Position numbers and translations under genes: made by a program. A stretch of 64,000 bases of DNA, from positions 496,001 through 560,000 of the forward strand of contig JACGCN010000028.1 in the NCBI GenBank assembly GCA_014905825.1, given 5' to 3'. Below are positions 20,640 to 33,930 of the stretch, piece by piece. A model generated the notes under the pieces. The model saw nothing but the letters and a program-made list of their open reading frames with translations. It searched no databases and was not told the origin of the DNA. Position 1 is the first letter of the stretch; each line of letters opens with the position of its first letter. Source of the stretch: Lyophyllum atratum (Eukaryota; Basidiomycota; Agaricomycetes; Agaricales; Lyophyllaceae).

Positions 20640-23600
20640 ATGATATTGAAGAGGCTTGCTCTCCTGCTCTGGATATTTCTCGTCCACCTCGCAGGAATAT
20701 ATCTCTTCACTAGAGGTTTCTTGTTAACGCGTCTCTCCTTGCCCGACCACACCACCTGTCCAGACGAAAAATGTACACTCGCGCCGACCCACAAACGCGC
20801 TGTACTGCTAATCATAGATGCCTTGCGATTCGACTTTGTTTCCCCGGATCCTCCGAGTCCCGCCTCGCCCTACCACCATAACATCCTGACGCTCCCCAAG
20901 GAACTGACGGCGTCGCGCCCAGAACACTCATTCCTGTTCAACGCGTATGCGGATCCTCCGACGGCTACCCTTCAGCGCATCAAAGGCCTCACAACAGGCT
21001 CGCTGCCCACATTCGTTGACATTGGCAACAACTTCGGAGGGTCGTCCATCGCGGAGGATTCGATCTTAAAACAACTCAGTCTTGCTGGGAAAAAGGTGAG
21101 CGCGCCCAAGCTGAGTTGCTGTGCAATACTGACGTCCGTGGAACCAGGCTGCATTCATGGGTGATGACACTTGGATGTCCGTGTTCCCCGATTCATTCCA
21201 GGACAACATGACGTTCCCGTATGACTCCTTCAACGTCGAAGATCTCCACACCGTAGACGAAGGCGTCATCACACATCTCTTCCCGCTCCTTCAGGACCCG
21301 AACAAACCATTCGACTTCCTCATTGGGCACTTCTTGGGCGTCGACCATGTGGGTCACCGGGTGGGGCCAGATCATCCCAGCATGAAGGCAAAATTGACCC
21401 AGATGAACGACGTGCTTACGCGCGTCGTCGATCTGCTCGACGACGACACCCTTCTCGTCGTACTTGGCGACCATGGGATGGATCGCTCCGGTGACCATGG
21501 CGGCGACGGAGACCACGAGACTTCGTCAGCCTTGTGGGTGTACAGCAAAGGCTCCCCAATCTCGCAAACCCACATCACGCCCCCTTCCGGTCTACTACGT
21601 TACACCAAGTTCCCCGGAAGCACTGTCCCCCATCGTGCCGTCCAACAAATCGATATCCTCTCTTCGCTCTCTCTCCTTCTCGGCCTCCCGATACCGTTCA
21701 ACAACATCGGGACCGTGATTCCCGAGTTGTTCTGGCGCGATCGCGAGGGTGGAACCCTGTCCCGTGCTTTGGAGATCAACGCAGCTCAGGTTAAGACCTA
21801 CCTCGACACATACCGTTCCAGCCCCTCCGGCGGCGAACTCGACGAGTCATGGACAATGTTAGAGGCAGCATGGACAGCGACGAAAGCCCCTTCATTATCC
21901 GCGGAAGCGAAGCTGATAAGCCTCTCAAATTTCAATTGGGTCGCACTCGCGGCGTGCCGGTCTATGTGGGCGCAGTTCAACCCGCTCCTCATGGGCCTTG
22001 GGCTTGCCGTGCTCGGTGTAGGGCTCCTCGCCACATGGTCCGTCTACACAGGACTGTCGGCAGCCAAAGACCACTGGGACACGTGGTTGACCCTCCACCT
22101 CGCTCGATGCGTCCGTGGGATCGCAGGCGGGGCCGTGCTCGGCTTCTGCACCCACCTCTCCCTCGCCTCCTACCTCCCGGGCATAGACGCCCTAGATCTC
22201 ATCCTATTCTTCGCTCCTCTCCTCTCCTCCTTAGTGCTCATCGTCTCCTCCCCTCCCCACCTCACCCTCAAATCCCCACCCATCCTCATCCTCACCCTCC
22301 ACACCCTGTCCTTCTTCTCCAACTCGTTCACATTCTGGGAAGACCGCATCGTCCCCTTCCTCCTCGTCTCCTCCATCACACCCTACCTCCTCGTGGGCTT
22401 CACAGCCCCCGTCGCCCGCCTGCGCTACCGCATCCTAGGCTTCTCCTTCTTGTTCGCGGTATGTGTGAGGCTGATGGCGATAAGCACGGTGTGCAGGGAG
22501 GAACAGCACCCCTACTGCCACGTCACCTTCTACGCCTCCTCCCCCTCCTCCGCCCCTTCCCCTCTCGCCCTCCTACTCGCCGTCCCAGCAGCCCTAGGCC
22601 TCCCGTACATCATCGCCCGCTTCCTAAGGATCACACGCTCGGACGTCGGCGTCGCGCGGACGTTCCTCCCCGTCATCATGCGCCCCGCACTCCTCTTCGG
22701 AACCCTCTTCTGGATCATCGAATGGGCCGACTCCGCCAGCCTCGTGGACCCCACTTGGGCGCCCCTCCTCCGCCTCGCAAGAACGTGGATGGCGCGTCTC
22801 GCATTCGGAACGGCGATCCTCGCGGGCGGGGCGCTATGGTGGGCCGTCCCCATATGCATCGACATGGAGGTGCAGCCCCTCGACCCTACTAAACCAGGAA
22901 GAGGAGGGAAGCGCCAAGTCAACGTCATAGGCTACGCGAACGCTTTCGGCGCGCCGTACCTCGTGTTCTGGTGTGTCGCCCTGGGGATGGTGTGGGCGGC
23001 AATGCAGGTGACGGGGCAGGTTGTGCTGGGCTTGGCGGTGGTGGGGGTGTTGGCGTGGGTGGAGGTGGTGGATAGTGTGAGGGATGTGCGGGGTATCGAG
23101 GCTGCGTTCCGGGCTTCCACGCCCTCCGCGCTGCTCTCCTCCCCCATGGCTGCAGTGAGCTCGCCCCCGGTGGAGTTCGGAGACGTAGTCCCGGTGGCGC
23201 TGTTAGGCCTCCACACGTTCTTCGGGACGGGCCACCAGGCGACGATATCGTCTATACAGTGGAAGGCCGCGTTCCTTGTGACGCCGAAGCTGGTGTACCC
23301 GTGGGCCGTGGTGACGGTGCTCCTGAATGCGGTGGGCCCGTTGTTCCTTATGGCGCTGGCGGTGCCGCTCGTTGCGCTGTGGAATAGGGCGCCCATACCT
23401 GCCACTGCACCCGGGAAGCAGAAGGAGAAGGAGGAGGGGGAGGAAGAGGAGATGGTGGACCCTGGAAAACAGGTGAAAGGGGAGAGCACCCTCGCGGCGG
23501 TGGGGTACATGGCATACTACGCGGCGCTGCTGCTGGGCACCGCGGTCAGCGCTGCGATCTTGAGAAGGCACCTGATGGTGTGGAAGGTGTTTGCGCCAAG

Positions 23601-23715
23601 GTTTATGTTGGGGGTGGTGGGGGTGGTGGTGGCGGATGTGGGGGTGCTGGTGGGGGTGGGGGTTGGGGTGGAGAGGGTTGTGGGGAGGGTGGGGAGGATG
23701 TTTGGGGGGAGGTGA
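20640..23715 (+). CDS. GPI13: GPI ethanolamine phosphate transferase 3 (PIG-O/Gpi13)
   Basis: It adds phosphoethanolamine to the third mannose of the GPI precursor in the ER membrane, the group that links GPI to protein. Exon 1 (20640-21095) has an N-terminal membrane anchor and the alkaline-phosphatase-like nucleophile region LLIIDALRFDFV with DPPTATLQRIKGLTTGSLPT. A 52-bp intron (21096-21147) is followed by AAFMGDDTWMSVFPDSF, SFNVEDLHTVDEGV, FLIGHFLGVDHVGHRVGP, VVLGDHGMDRSGDHGGD and TSSALWVYSKG. These supply the metal-binding Asp/His residues. The C-terminal 600 residues are strongly hydrophobic, with a dozen or more membrane spans. The total is about 1,007 residues, normal for PIG-O. The spacing of FLGVDHVGH and VEDLHTVD favours PIG-O over PIG-N or PIG-G. 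It appears intact. Confidence 0.9.
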
Positions 23716-24653
23716 TGGGGGAGGGTGTGCGGGGAGGGGGGATGTCTTTTAGAGGTGGGGTAGATTGGAATTTAGCGTTTAGTTGAGGATATTAGAAAAT
23801 AGATAGTTCTTCGTTATGAGCTGGAGAGGGGTATCAACAGCGATACCTCGGCGGTGCGAACGGAAGTCAGGGGCCACGGCGCCATCAGACAGCCTTGCCA
23901 GAAGAGCTGTACTTCAAGTAGGGCGGAAGGGCGTTCACTTAACACGAAGATGCTGGCAGCACTTCATACTTGCCTTGAGCAGACCCGAATCCTTGCTGAG
24001 GGTTTGAAGCCTAGAAGCCTTGACGAAGGATCCATGCTGGCGCGTCCAAAGAGCAGAAAAGTGAAGATGTTCCAATTATGAATTCCGTTGCATGGGTAAC
24101 GAGGTAGAAACACGATATACTGGCATTATAGATGAATGTGGTGAACCGGGGAAGGAGGAAGGAGGAAACGCAAGGAGGTGTACAAGTTTTGGTGAGTCGC
24201 AGGGAGGCGGGTGAAGAGATGATAAGGGGGCGGGCGATAGAATAGGTGCGGGGAAGGGTAGATAGAGGTAAATGAGGCAATAAGGAATAGGAAGTACTTA
24301 GTATGATGTTTAATAATTACGTCGTGAATGTGGATGCAAAGGAAGCCTGGCGTCTGAAGTGGTGTGAGGGTTGGGTAGAGGCGGGATAATGTGTCGCAGG
24401 AGAAGAAGGGAGAAGAACGGAAGCGGCAGAGGGTGGTGAGGAGAACAGAAAACGAGACGTAGGAAATCATGAGGAAGCAATGGAGGAGATGATGAAGGAA
24501 TCCTAAGATGTACAGTGGAAACCGGGCAATGAATCAGAGAAATGAAAAACTCGTTGCAGATCATGTGTAGATAGATCATGTAGATCGTGAGGCCGGGACG
24601 AGAGCGACAGCAACAGGGTCGTCACGGTGTCGCTTCATGAAAACCACGCGCCT
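23716..24653. other. Convergent intergenic, nothing recognised
   Basis: This is the shared 3' side of GPI13 and the minus-strand membrane protein. It has purine-rich stretches and no gene. Confidence 0.5.
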
Positions 24654-27600
24654 TCACGCAGGCCTCCACGCCGCATCCGACCTATCAACCATATGCGTAA
24701 CATCCCCCCAACTCGAGATAGTCCGCCCACTCGACTCCGTCGTACCCGTAATCGTCGCAGGCGCCGTGACAAACGACTCAGCAGCCGTGCTGATATCCGG
24801 CGGGCTGCTCGTCGCCGAGTCCGAAGGAGGACCAGCGGGCGCAGCAGCACTCCCACTTCGCGCTGGGATGTCCATCGGGCTCGAAGGCGCTGGCGTTTCG
24901 AACACCATCTCCGGCGGCGCCTCGAACGTTCTGCCAGTCGTCGTCTCCTCAGGGGCATTAGGTTGAGGCGGCCCTGCAAACGACAAATCCGACAACGAAT
25001 GGCGCAGCGTCGGTTCCTGGGTCTGCGTTTCCGGTTCGGGGGCAGCCGCCACCTCCTCCTCCTCCAACGGCCCCTCATCCCTCGCCGGAAAATGCATCCT
25101 CATCGGCTGCCCAAACGTATAATTCTCATTCGCACTAACACTCCCACTCCCGCTCCTCGAATGCGTCCTCCCATCCGACGAATAATACGAATCCTCCTCC
25201 AGCCTCGCCATCGACGAGTTCGCCCTCGACCTTATCGCAGTCTGCACGAGCTCAAGCGACGAGTGCGACGCCGCGCCAATACCCTGCATCAACGACTGCG
25301 CGCGCGAGCGCACAGACACGGAGAGGGACACGGAGCGCGAGGACGACGAGTTCGTGCGCGACCTCGACCTCGACCCGCCCCCGTGTAAGCGGTGCTGCGA
25401 GATCGTGCTCCCGCGGTTCCGGAGGGACGTCCTCGGGCTAGACGCAGGAGACAACAGCCCCACCAAATCGTCCCTCTCCGCCTCCTCATGCGACGCTTCC
25501 TCTTCAGGCTGGTCGTCGACGTCGACCGAGATATCCTGTGCCTCGTCTGGTAGCACCACACTAGGAACCGAGTCGACGCGTGTCTGGGCGCGCGGCCGGC
25601 CCGTAGTCGGGAAGGCGATGGGGGGCGTGGCGGCAGGAACAGTCCCCGCCCTCTGTCGGCCCCTCCTCTGGCCAGGCTGCTGGGGATGCGGATGTCTAGG
25701 CGGCATCGGAATGCCCAGGCTCCCCACGTCCGAGCTCGACGTCGTCGTATGCGACCTCGGCGAGTGGGAGTCCGTCGATTCTTGGTTGCCCGTCGACTGC
25801 GTGCCTTGGGAGAAGCGGGACTGCATGGAGCGCGTGTTGGAATTGGGGGTCATGTGGGAGGGGGCGCTGGAGGACATGCTGGTGCCGCGCCCTCCTGTGC
25901 CGGGGCGCCTGAATTGGAAGGGGTAGCGGGAGGAGACGGGGTGGCCGAGGGAGGACATGGAGCCGGAGGCGCGCCCTGTTGAGGGTTCTTCACTCTCTTC
26001 TTCGCCTTCCTCCTCATCCTCATCCTCGTCGTCCTCATCATCTTCCTCCTCCTCCTCATCATCATCGTCCTCTTCATCCTCCTCCGTGCTCGCACTCCCG
26101 CTACCACTCCCACTAGCCCCAGCACTCGCACTTGTCCCCGTCTTCTTACTCCCACTCCTCCCAGGCGAAGGCGGGAACGGCACCCGATCCTCCGAACTCC
26201 CATGCGCCCCCTTCGCCGTAAACGGATACGGCAGCTTCATCAACGGCCCACCAAGCCCCACCCCCACCCCCGCGCCCCCCTCCCTATCCCTCGAATTCCG
26301 CTTCACCACCTTCGGTATAATATCCGACAACTCCTGCCTCACCTCCTCCTTCGGGCTCTCAAACAGCTCCTCCGAAAGCAGGCCCCGACGTGCGAGCGGC
26401 GGCACCGACGGGAACCCCACCGCCGCCAACACCTGCTCCACGCCCTCGAAGCGCTCTCCCCCTCCTACAACAACAGGGTCCTCCGTCCCCTCCGAGCCCA
26501 GTTCTTTCTTGCTTTGATGGTGGTTCCACCGGAGGGGCGGACGGACGGTGAGACAAAAGTCGTACGCTTCTTGGACCCGTATGCGGGTGCATTCGCGCCA
26601 GGACCAGGGGATAACATCGTCTTCGACGGATCCAGCATCGCTATAAAACGACAAGCGCCTCTTCTCCGCTTCTTCCTCTTCCCATCTGTCCCGGGGCCCG
26701 CAGAGCCCTGCGCAGCCTTGGCCACTGACGATCCATAGACCCATCCTACCAAGGAAATGAGTGTGAGTATTGGGTATAGGTATGGAAAGAAGGAGGGGGG
26801 GCTTACCAGCTGGTCAGTAGGACGAGTACGCGCCATGCAGTCCAAGCAGCGTTGGCGATTAAGATACCCCGTGCATAGTCCGTCAGTGTCCCGTCCCCAG
26901 CGCGGAAGAACGTCGAATCCCTCCTATGAATCCCCGCATCCGCCAGCACGACCACCCCGATCTGCGGTGTCGAGAACGCGAGGAGTAGTGCGAGGGCCAG
27001 AGCCGCGCGGGGAAGGAGTAGGGCGACGGTGGGGAGGTTCTGGGAGTAGAACCAGAAGGTCTCGGCGAGGCCGTCCCGGAGGCTGCCGCTCTCACCGAAG
27101 AAGGCGGAGTACCGGATGTGTTGGAGGAAGCAGAAGTTGGTGTAGGAGGTTAGGGAGACGAGGTTGAAGGCGGAGGAGGAGAGGTAGATGGGGAAGATGA
27201 GGGGGCGTTCTGGTGTACGGGAGAGTGGTTAGGAGGGATTGGGCTGGAGGGAAGGGAAGGGGAGACTTACTGACGCGCCATCGACGGGCGAAGGAGTAGA
27301 CGAGGTCGTGCACGATGAAGACTATGAAAATCCAAACTAGCCAGCATGCGATGTAGGCAGCCGCGCCGAGTGCCCAGTTCCTTCCTGAACCAGGAACGCC
27401 GGGCGCTTGAGGGCTGGGAAACTTTGAAACTCTGCAACGGCCCGAGTCAGGATCGTGGGTAGAGAGTCAGGATCGCAAGAGTCACTCACTGGAACAATAT
27501 GAATACAGTATTGAAGTCGAAGAACGTCTGGAGAGGAATGTGCGCAAAGACGAGAATGGGATAGAGATAGAAATAGAGTCGAGATTTGAACAGAGGGTTG

Positions 27601-28064
27601 CGGAGAAGTTCCAGGTTCAGGCCCCTCGAGCGGAACTTTGGTTGGGGTGTCCTGGATTCGAACGGCTCGCCAGAGGAGAAGACAGCTGGGGACATGGCGG
27701 TGCCAGCGGCTTTGGACCAGACGCGGGCGGGGTTCCCTACACGGGTCTGGTCTGTCGGCTCTCGCCGCGACTCCTGGAGACTAACGATGCGCACAGAACG
27801 CGGTGTGGGCTTCCGGCCACCGAGGAAGGGCGACGGCTCGCTGGGGCCGGCCTCCGGGAGGCCCACCGACGAGTGGAAGGTGGACGCCGGGGCTGGAGGA
27901 GGCGGACGCTTTGGGAGCCAGGACGGGTATCCCTCCGAGTCTTTGGACATTCTGCGGCGAGACGACGACGAGGGCTGCTCGGACGTGTCGCCTTGGCCTA
28001 TAGGGGAGCTGCCCGGGGTGGACGAGTTATTTGGAGGCTGATCGGGGGAGGACTGTCGTGACAT
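24654..28064 (-). CDS. Large multi-span membrane protein with acidic Ser-rich tail
   Basis: The family is not named, but the layout is clear. The start is MSRQSSPDQPPNNSS at 28062-28064 (an ATG 18 bp upstream is also in frame). About 130 Ser/Pro-rich cytosolic residues are followed by at least five hydrophobic spans over four exons: FYLYPILVFAHIPLQTFF, AAYIACWLVWIFIVFIVHD, IFPIYLSSSAFNLVSLTSY, NLPTVALLLPRAALALALLL and ARGILIANAAWTAWRVLVLL. The final exon (to 24654) is a 690-residue tail with RWEEEEAEKRRLSFYSDAG, an Asp/Glu run of over 30 residues near 26000-26090, and long Ser/Arg-rich, probably phosphorylated stretches. Introns have clean GT-AG borders. It may be an ER or plasma-membrane scaffold; no enzymatic motif is seen. 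Confidence 0.75.
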
Positions 28065-29949
28065 TCGTGAATAAAAGAACACCAGTAGTCAGGAGAAGAG
28101 CCGCGTTAATTCTATGTTTTTTTTTCCTACGGTGGTCGTGGCGCGTGAGGCTTAAAAGCAGACGAGGGCTCACGTCGTCGACGAGATGAGCACGGGATGT
28201 TGAACGCGCTTGCCTCGTGTTGGATGACGATGGCCTGCCTCGTGTTCTTGCCTTTATGGGGGGGCAGCAGGCAGAACTGATGGCGAAGGGAGGAGACGCC
28301 AACAATTGAGCGAATCACTCAAACCCACGGCTAGTTCCTGAAATTCAACCATGCTTACCTGATGTGTACCCCTAACCCTAAACCCAACAATTGCCTCCAA
28401 ACGTCCCGCGTTTCAAGGAGACGGACGAAAATATAACAGATAAGACAAAAGAGCGTTGTGAACGAACGGCGACACTGACGCAGACGGTCTGCGTAGTACA
28501 AGGACGGTGGTGGTAAGAGAATAGAAGGATTTCCCTCTCAAAACTTGCGACCCCAGTTGCCGTTGCCATGGGCGACATCGATTTTCCGTTTTTCTCTCTG
28601 ATTATGTTTATCTCCGCACCATCGGTTGCGAGGACTTCCTCCGCGACATTCTGCGACATTCATTCTCCAGCACTTCTCCAGCATATTGACAACAATACAG
28701 CATGCTTGTTCTTCTCCCCACACGCGTTAATCGCGTCACTTTGCACCAACCAAACCGGGCGGCATGCATGCGCTTGTTCCCGCAGCGTATTTCGTTGAGG
28801 CATTCAGCCTTCTTCCTCGAGAGTAGAAGCGGGGTTAAACATCGTCGTCGGTGACCGGTGAATCATCGCAGCTAGCAGTGGACAGGAGTTCAATTCAAGT
28901 TAGCCAAGGGGGGCCACTAACGTATGTTTAGTATCCCAGTTTTTAAGCGCGCCTCACCCTCCATCTTCCACTCCCCGCCCTTACCCAGGGAAGTCAAGAA
29001 CGTGTCAACGCACGTAACGAAGCCCCAAGCTGATGCACTGCATACCTTCGAGAGTACCTGCACCAGACTGCGGTCGTGAACCGTCAAGAGCATGATACAA
29101 TAATCGACGCGCTGAACGTGTCATGTATTACTTGCTCCAGGAGACGACTGATGACTCTGGATCATTTTCCGCTCCCTTCCACTCGTGCTTTTCGTTCACT
29201 CAGAGAGCGGGACAAACGATCCAACCCAAAGAGCTTCTAACAGCCAGAGAGCCTAAGCCCATCCCTTCTCAGCCCCACCTCGTACCAAAAGGTGAGCGAG
29301 AGACGACTCCGAGCCGTTCGAGCAGAACTAATGTGAAAAATGGACTTCTATGTCGATGCTCTCCAGATAGGCGGGTACACATCTGGACGGTATCAGTAGG
29401 CTGGTCCGACTTGGAGCTCTTTATCTTTGAGTTCCACTACAAAGTCAGATAGAAACCCTCTATGGAATGCTTCGGAAAATGTCCCAACGTTTTGAGTCTT
29501 GCTCTCGCACGAGCGCGCCCCGTAATCTGACTCCAGACCAGAGGCCTCTTACATCGACACCAAGTAGGGAAAGGTGCCCCTCCAAAAGTTGTGGAAAGGA
29601 ACGTCTACTCACAGGAGATGACAAAGTAATGCAGGGGCTTTGCAATGACCTATGTCAGGAGTAAAGGCTGTTCTGATGGGTGAAGCTAACCGCCCCTGCC
29701 ATTTCGGACGTCGATATTGCAGGGCTGGTATATCTCGAGCATAGGGGGATCAATTGTATCCACCATGGCCGTATGAGCGTTGAAGCTTGACAGCTGCGCT
29801 CTAAAAGGCTTAACTTAGTGGGATGAGCAGAGAAGACATAAAATCAACGCATGTTGAATAGTACAATTGTTCGAAAGCAAGTAACAGCAGACACAGTAGC
29901 AGAATATCCGTCGAGCCTATAAACCTAAATGACGGAAGAGTCTGTGACC
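28065..29949. other. Long intergenic, nothing recognised
   Basis: This is the promoter of the membrane-protein gene and the 3' flank of Argonaute. Several short open frames (for example 29123-29452) lack composition or homology signals. A CCCTAACCCTAAACCC-like run at 28370-28386 is telomere-like but too short to mean much. Confidence 0.45.
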
Positions 29950-32900
29950 TCAGATGTAAAACATACTCTCCTTCACATCGTCATGCAGCTATAACGCAAA
30001 ATGCAAGATCAATCAGCCCTCCGTCCTCGAACGAAAACCAAAGAAGTAAAACTCACACCCTGGCCCCACGACACCCTCGCCGCATTGAACACCCTCTTCT
30101 CCTCCTCCTCCCTATCGAATCCCCCCCTCCCGGACGTCGAAGTCTTATCATCCACCAAAAAATCATTCAAATAGCACCTCCCCCTCTCACACGCCAGATC
30201 AGCGTAGTAAGCTGGCGGTACGAGGCTCACTGCCTTCGTGGCGCGCGCATACAGGTAGCTGACGTCGTTGGTGCCCTGTTGGATCTCGTCGGCCGTGAAT
30301 GCGTTCTCGTCGTAGACGACGGTGTAGTGCGTGGCTTTGACGGAGCCTTGGAGGCCGGCGTGGGCTTGGAGATAAAAGTCGAAGTCGAATCTGTGGAAAT
30401 TGTGAGCGCTGGGGAGGATTAAGGGGGGTTGGGACTTACACGGCGGTGACGCCTTTGTCGACGACGGTGCCTGGGCGGGTGTTGCCGTTCCTATCTGCGT
30501 TGGCCGAGTTGGTGGGATAAAACCGTGCGTGATGACGTTTCCTAGAAGGGTGTCAGAAATAGGACCCGATGGAGATGGCGCGTAGCTCACCCGCAGATCA
30601 CGATAGACAACTGGGGCCTGTATTTGGTCTTTCTCTGCTTGGTCTCGAGCTTCTTGAAAGCATCCAGTATTTGAGGCAGCTCTTCCTTGATCACCGAATC
30701 GAACTGGCCCTGCGTGAACTATGAGTAAGAATGTCAATTAATTACGATGGGTACAACGTACCTCAGACACGCCATCACGAAAAACGAATATCCTCTGAGG
30801 AAGCACTTTATTCTTCCTTTCATATGCCAGCAGCCGCTCCACTAGCATATTATCCAGCTCGCCCAACATCTAGGGACCAACATAAATTCTGCACAACTGA
30901 ATGAGGGAGGAAAATGGCGTACCTCCTGCTTACTCGCCTGAATCCTCAGGCTGGCCGGGAACTGGACGAAATTGTCGTCGACGCTAGCAACGAGGGCCGC
31001 GATCGAAGGCGTTCCTTCTCTGCTACTTGGTCCAGGATGGGTAACGTCGATCCCGACCATCATGGTCTTCTTCTTGGTTAGCCACTTCATGGCGGCGTCG
31101 TCGAGCTGAGAGAGAGGAGGTGAGGTTTCGCTAGTGATGCGAATAATTAGAATGAGTGTACCATATGGTTTATGCCTCCAAGCTTGGTGTTGACCTTGAG
31201 CGCAACATTCGAGAAATACTGATCTTGTTTCTTCTCGTCCGTCAACGCCTTCCCTAGTTGCATGTGAACGGTGTGAAGACCGAGTTCCATATCGCCGATA
31301 CGCTGAAAGGTGAAAGTATTAGATGGCAGGGTGCAATCAGCGTACGAAAGACGTACCTTAATCGCGGGATATATGAAGTTGTCTCGCTTTTCTAGTAACA
31401 CGAGAATGAATGAAGGCTTCTTCCCCCCTTGGATCAACTCCTTGAACTTCGACCTAATAACGTTGATCGCGTTCGTCCGATTGGGATCCGTGTTCTCGGG
31501 GGGCAGATTAATCGGCACCAACTTCGGGAGACCGCTGGGCATGGCTATCCCGCTCCGCTGGCACTTACTCTGGAACCCAGTCACCAACCCCTGCAGCTTC
31601 GGGTCCGTCGGGCCGCCAACTATGCCTAACCCGTCCCGTACGACTACGACCCACCAGCTCGCGACCTGCGCGCCGCGATGGAACTTGACGTCGAGAATGT
31701 TCCAGCTCCCGTCTTTGATATTGGCTCTCCCGACCTTGTACGTCAAGCTGGGTGGGCGGAGCTCCCGTGCAGGAATCACTGCCATATCTGTCTCGATGCC
31801 GATGCCGAATCCACTAATGGGTGCGGTTGGGGGCGTGAGACCGAGGGTGGGGAAGCTTTGGTTGACGATGGCTTCAGCGTTGACGCGCGGCGGGTTGCAG
31901 GCATAGCGGATCATTTGAGCGGTCTCCTTGTCATTCAGTTTACCGTAGGGATGTCCGGGTAGGATGTCGCATAGCTCAGCAGGAACCCAGACGGTCTTCT
32001 TTGCGCTTCCGACATCGACGACGGGGAGGTCGGCGGGAAAGCGGAGTTTAATCTTGTACTCTAGTTTTACGCTATTAGTAGACGATGGAGGGCCGTAATC
32101 TTCGTGGATGACTTACTCTTCAAGAAGTACTGCTCTACAGTCACGGTACCCCCTAACTCGGCGCAATCAAACTTAGTGTTTCGAGCTGACGTCGTTCCAA
32201 CTCTCTTGATCGGCTTGGTATATCCCAAATGCTGCATCTTGACTTTGACCCTTGCCATACCTTTCGGTAAGGTGGGCATGGCGCCCTTCGAGTTACGCCC
32301 GAAGCTGCTCAGTGCGTCGGCCAGGTTTCCCGGCTCGACGAACGCAGTCATGCACACATTCCTGAAACAATGTCAGACATAGGATCGCAGGAAACGTAAG
32401 AGATGCCTACACGTTCACCATTAATTGCTTATATGTGGGCCGAACTGACGCATAGAACCCTTGCCAGGCCTCGACGCCGGGGCCAAGGCTCACCTTGTTC
32501 GCTGATGTGGGGAAAAAGTATCGAGGCACCTTCTTCCCCTCATTCTTCCCCAATCGAACGCCCGTGCGACTAGCACGCTGTTGCACAACAAGGTTAAGGG
32601 CAGATATCAGAGGTGTAGGGTCGTAATCACGGGCTGCCGCCTTCCCGCTCATATAGCTAAATGATGCGGAAGACAAACGTTAGTGAATGGCTTATAAGGA
32701 GGAGCTGAACGTACTCCGTCAATTGACCAGGATTGAGCTCCCGTTCGAACTTGATGGACACTGTGTATACTTGGGCATCTGTACGAGGAGAAGTTTCGTA
32801 ATCCTCGTAGAAGCGAACTGGTATATCCAGAGGCTGAGGTAATTTCTGAGCCGACACGAGGCGCTGATTACGGTCGTGCGCAATATAGGCCATGTGCGGC

Positions 32901-33457
32901 CCGAGCATCGGGCTGAGCTCCATGAGCTGGAAGATACGGCCTTTGATCCTGTTTATGTCAGTCTTGGGGCTGATCTCAACGTTATAGTCGTAGATGGGGC
33001 CTTTAGGAAGTCTCATGGGGAAGAAATTAGCCCTCAAGGTGATGGCATTTCCCAGAGTTCCATATCCCGGGCGTAGGGGTCGGTCAGGAAGGATTTTGAG
33101 AGATTTGAATGCATTTATGAGGTCGTTGTGGCTAGCGTCAGTAAGACGTGGAGGCGTTTGAGCAGGGGAACTCTCATCGAAGATCACTGGTCCCCCTCTG
33201 CCACGAGGAGGCCCGCCGCGAGGTCCTCCACCTCCACCAGGAGGACCACCGCGACCTCGGGGATCGTATGCGCCCCGGGGTGCACCTCGTCCAGGAGGGC
33301 CGCCAGAGAAAGAGGGGCTGGCTCGTCCACCACCAAAGCCGTCGGAACTTTGTGGAGTAAAGCCTCTTCCACCCCCCCTTCCTGGAGGCCCACCTCGACC
33401 AGGGCCGCCTCTATCGCTGCCTCGAGCTCCGCCACCTCGTTGTCCTCTGTTGCTCAT
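29950..33457 (-). CDS. Argonaute (PIWI-clade slicer) with RGG-rich N-terminus
   Basis: It binds small RNAs and cleaves matching transcripts in RNA interference. The start at 33455-33457 opens a roughly 90-residue Arg/Gly-rich region (for example PGRGGPPGRGGGRGF), a likely arginine-methylation and protein-binding site. Domains follow in order: ArgoN (RPGYGTLGNAITLRANFF), ArgoL1 (FYASVRPTYKQLMVNV), PAZ (EYKIKLRFPADLP near its end, then NDKETAQMIRYAC), Mid (KPSFILVLLEKRDNFIYPAIK) and PIWI. The PIWI tetrad is complete: D in MVGIDVTHPG, E in ASKQE-MLGELD, D in IFVFRDGVSE-GQF, and H in KATHYTVVYDEN. The last intron joins VSWGQ to LHDDVKESMFYI before a TGA at 29950-29952, matching the normal Argonaute C-terminus. 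About ten introns, no disruptions; the enzyme is probably slicing-competent. Confidence 0.93.
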
Positions 33458-33930
33458 GATAGAGTGTTACTGTGGAGGGCAATGTTGGGGCTAGGTATGA
33501 AGGCGCTTTTATGCTGCGCACCGCCTTATAAGCTCATGAGCAGGCCGGCCGTTTCAAGCTCCGTAAAGTCTGAATCAGGTATGTCCCGGATCGGAGGTTT
33601 CATCATGATGGCCCGGTGGACCGGAGTGACTGCCATATAATCTGGCGCACTACCACCCATTTCCAATTTTCAAGCCGCTATGCTATTGTAGCTAGCACTC
33701 GAGAAGTATGGATAGATTTCCCCAAACCCAATTTCCAATTTTGTTAGAGCCTTCGAAAGATCCGACTTTAGCGATGCTTTATTATTCAAACTTTTCGCTC
33801 ACTCTATACTTTATTGGCGATGCCAGAGCGCTTTCAGATCAGCCTCCAAGTTCCATCATCAGTCCCGTTGCTCCGAGAAAATCGAGGCACTGCATTCGGA
33901 CAAGGCTGGGCACTGCGTGGTTATAAATAT
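33458..33930. other. Intergenic between Argonaute start and F-box 3' end
   Basis: This is the Argonaute promoter. No clear core element or coding signal is seen. Confidence 0.5.

Noticed and set aside
21849..22892. 347-codon Pro/Arg/His-rich plus-strand frame
   Set aside because: A frame-shifted shadow of the GPI13 coding exon, created by high GC content.
25957..26517. Plus-strand frame with a poly-Ser run
   Set aside because: Antisense of the Asp/Glu-rich tail of the large membrane protein. Acidic runs read as Ser on the other strand.
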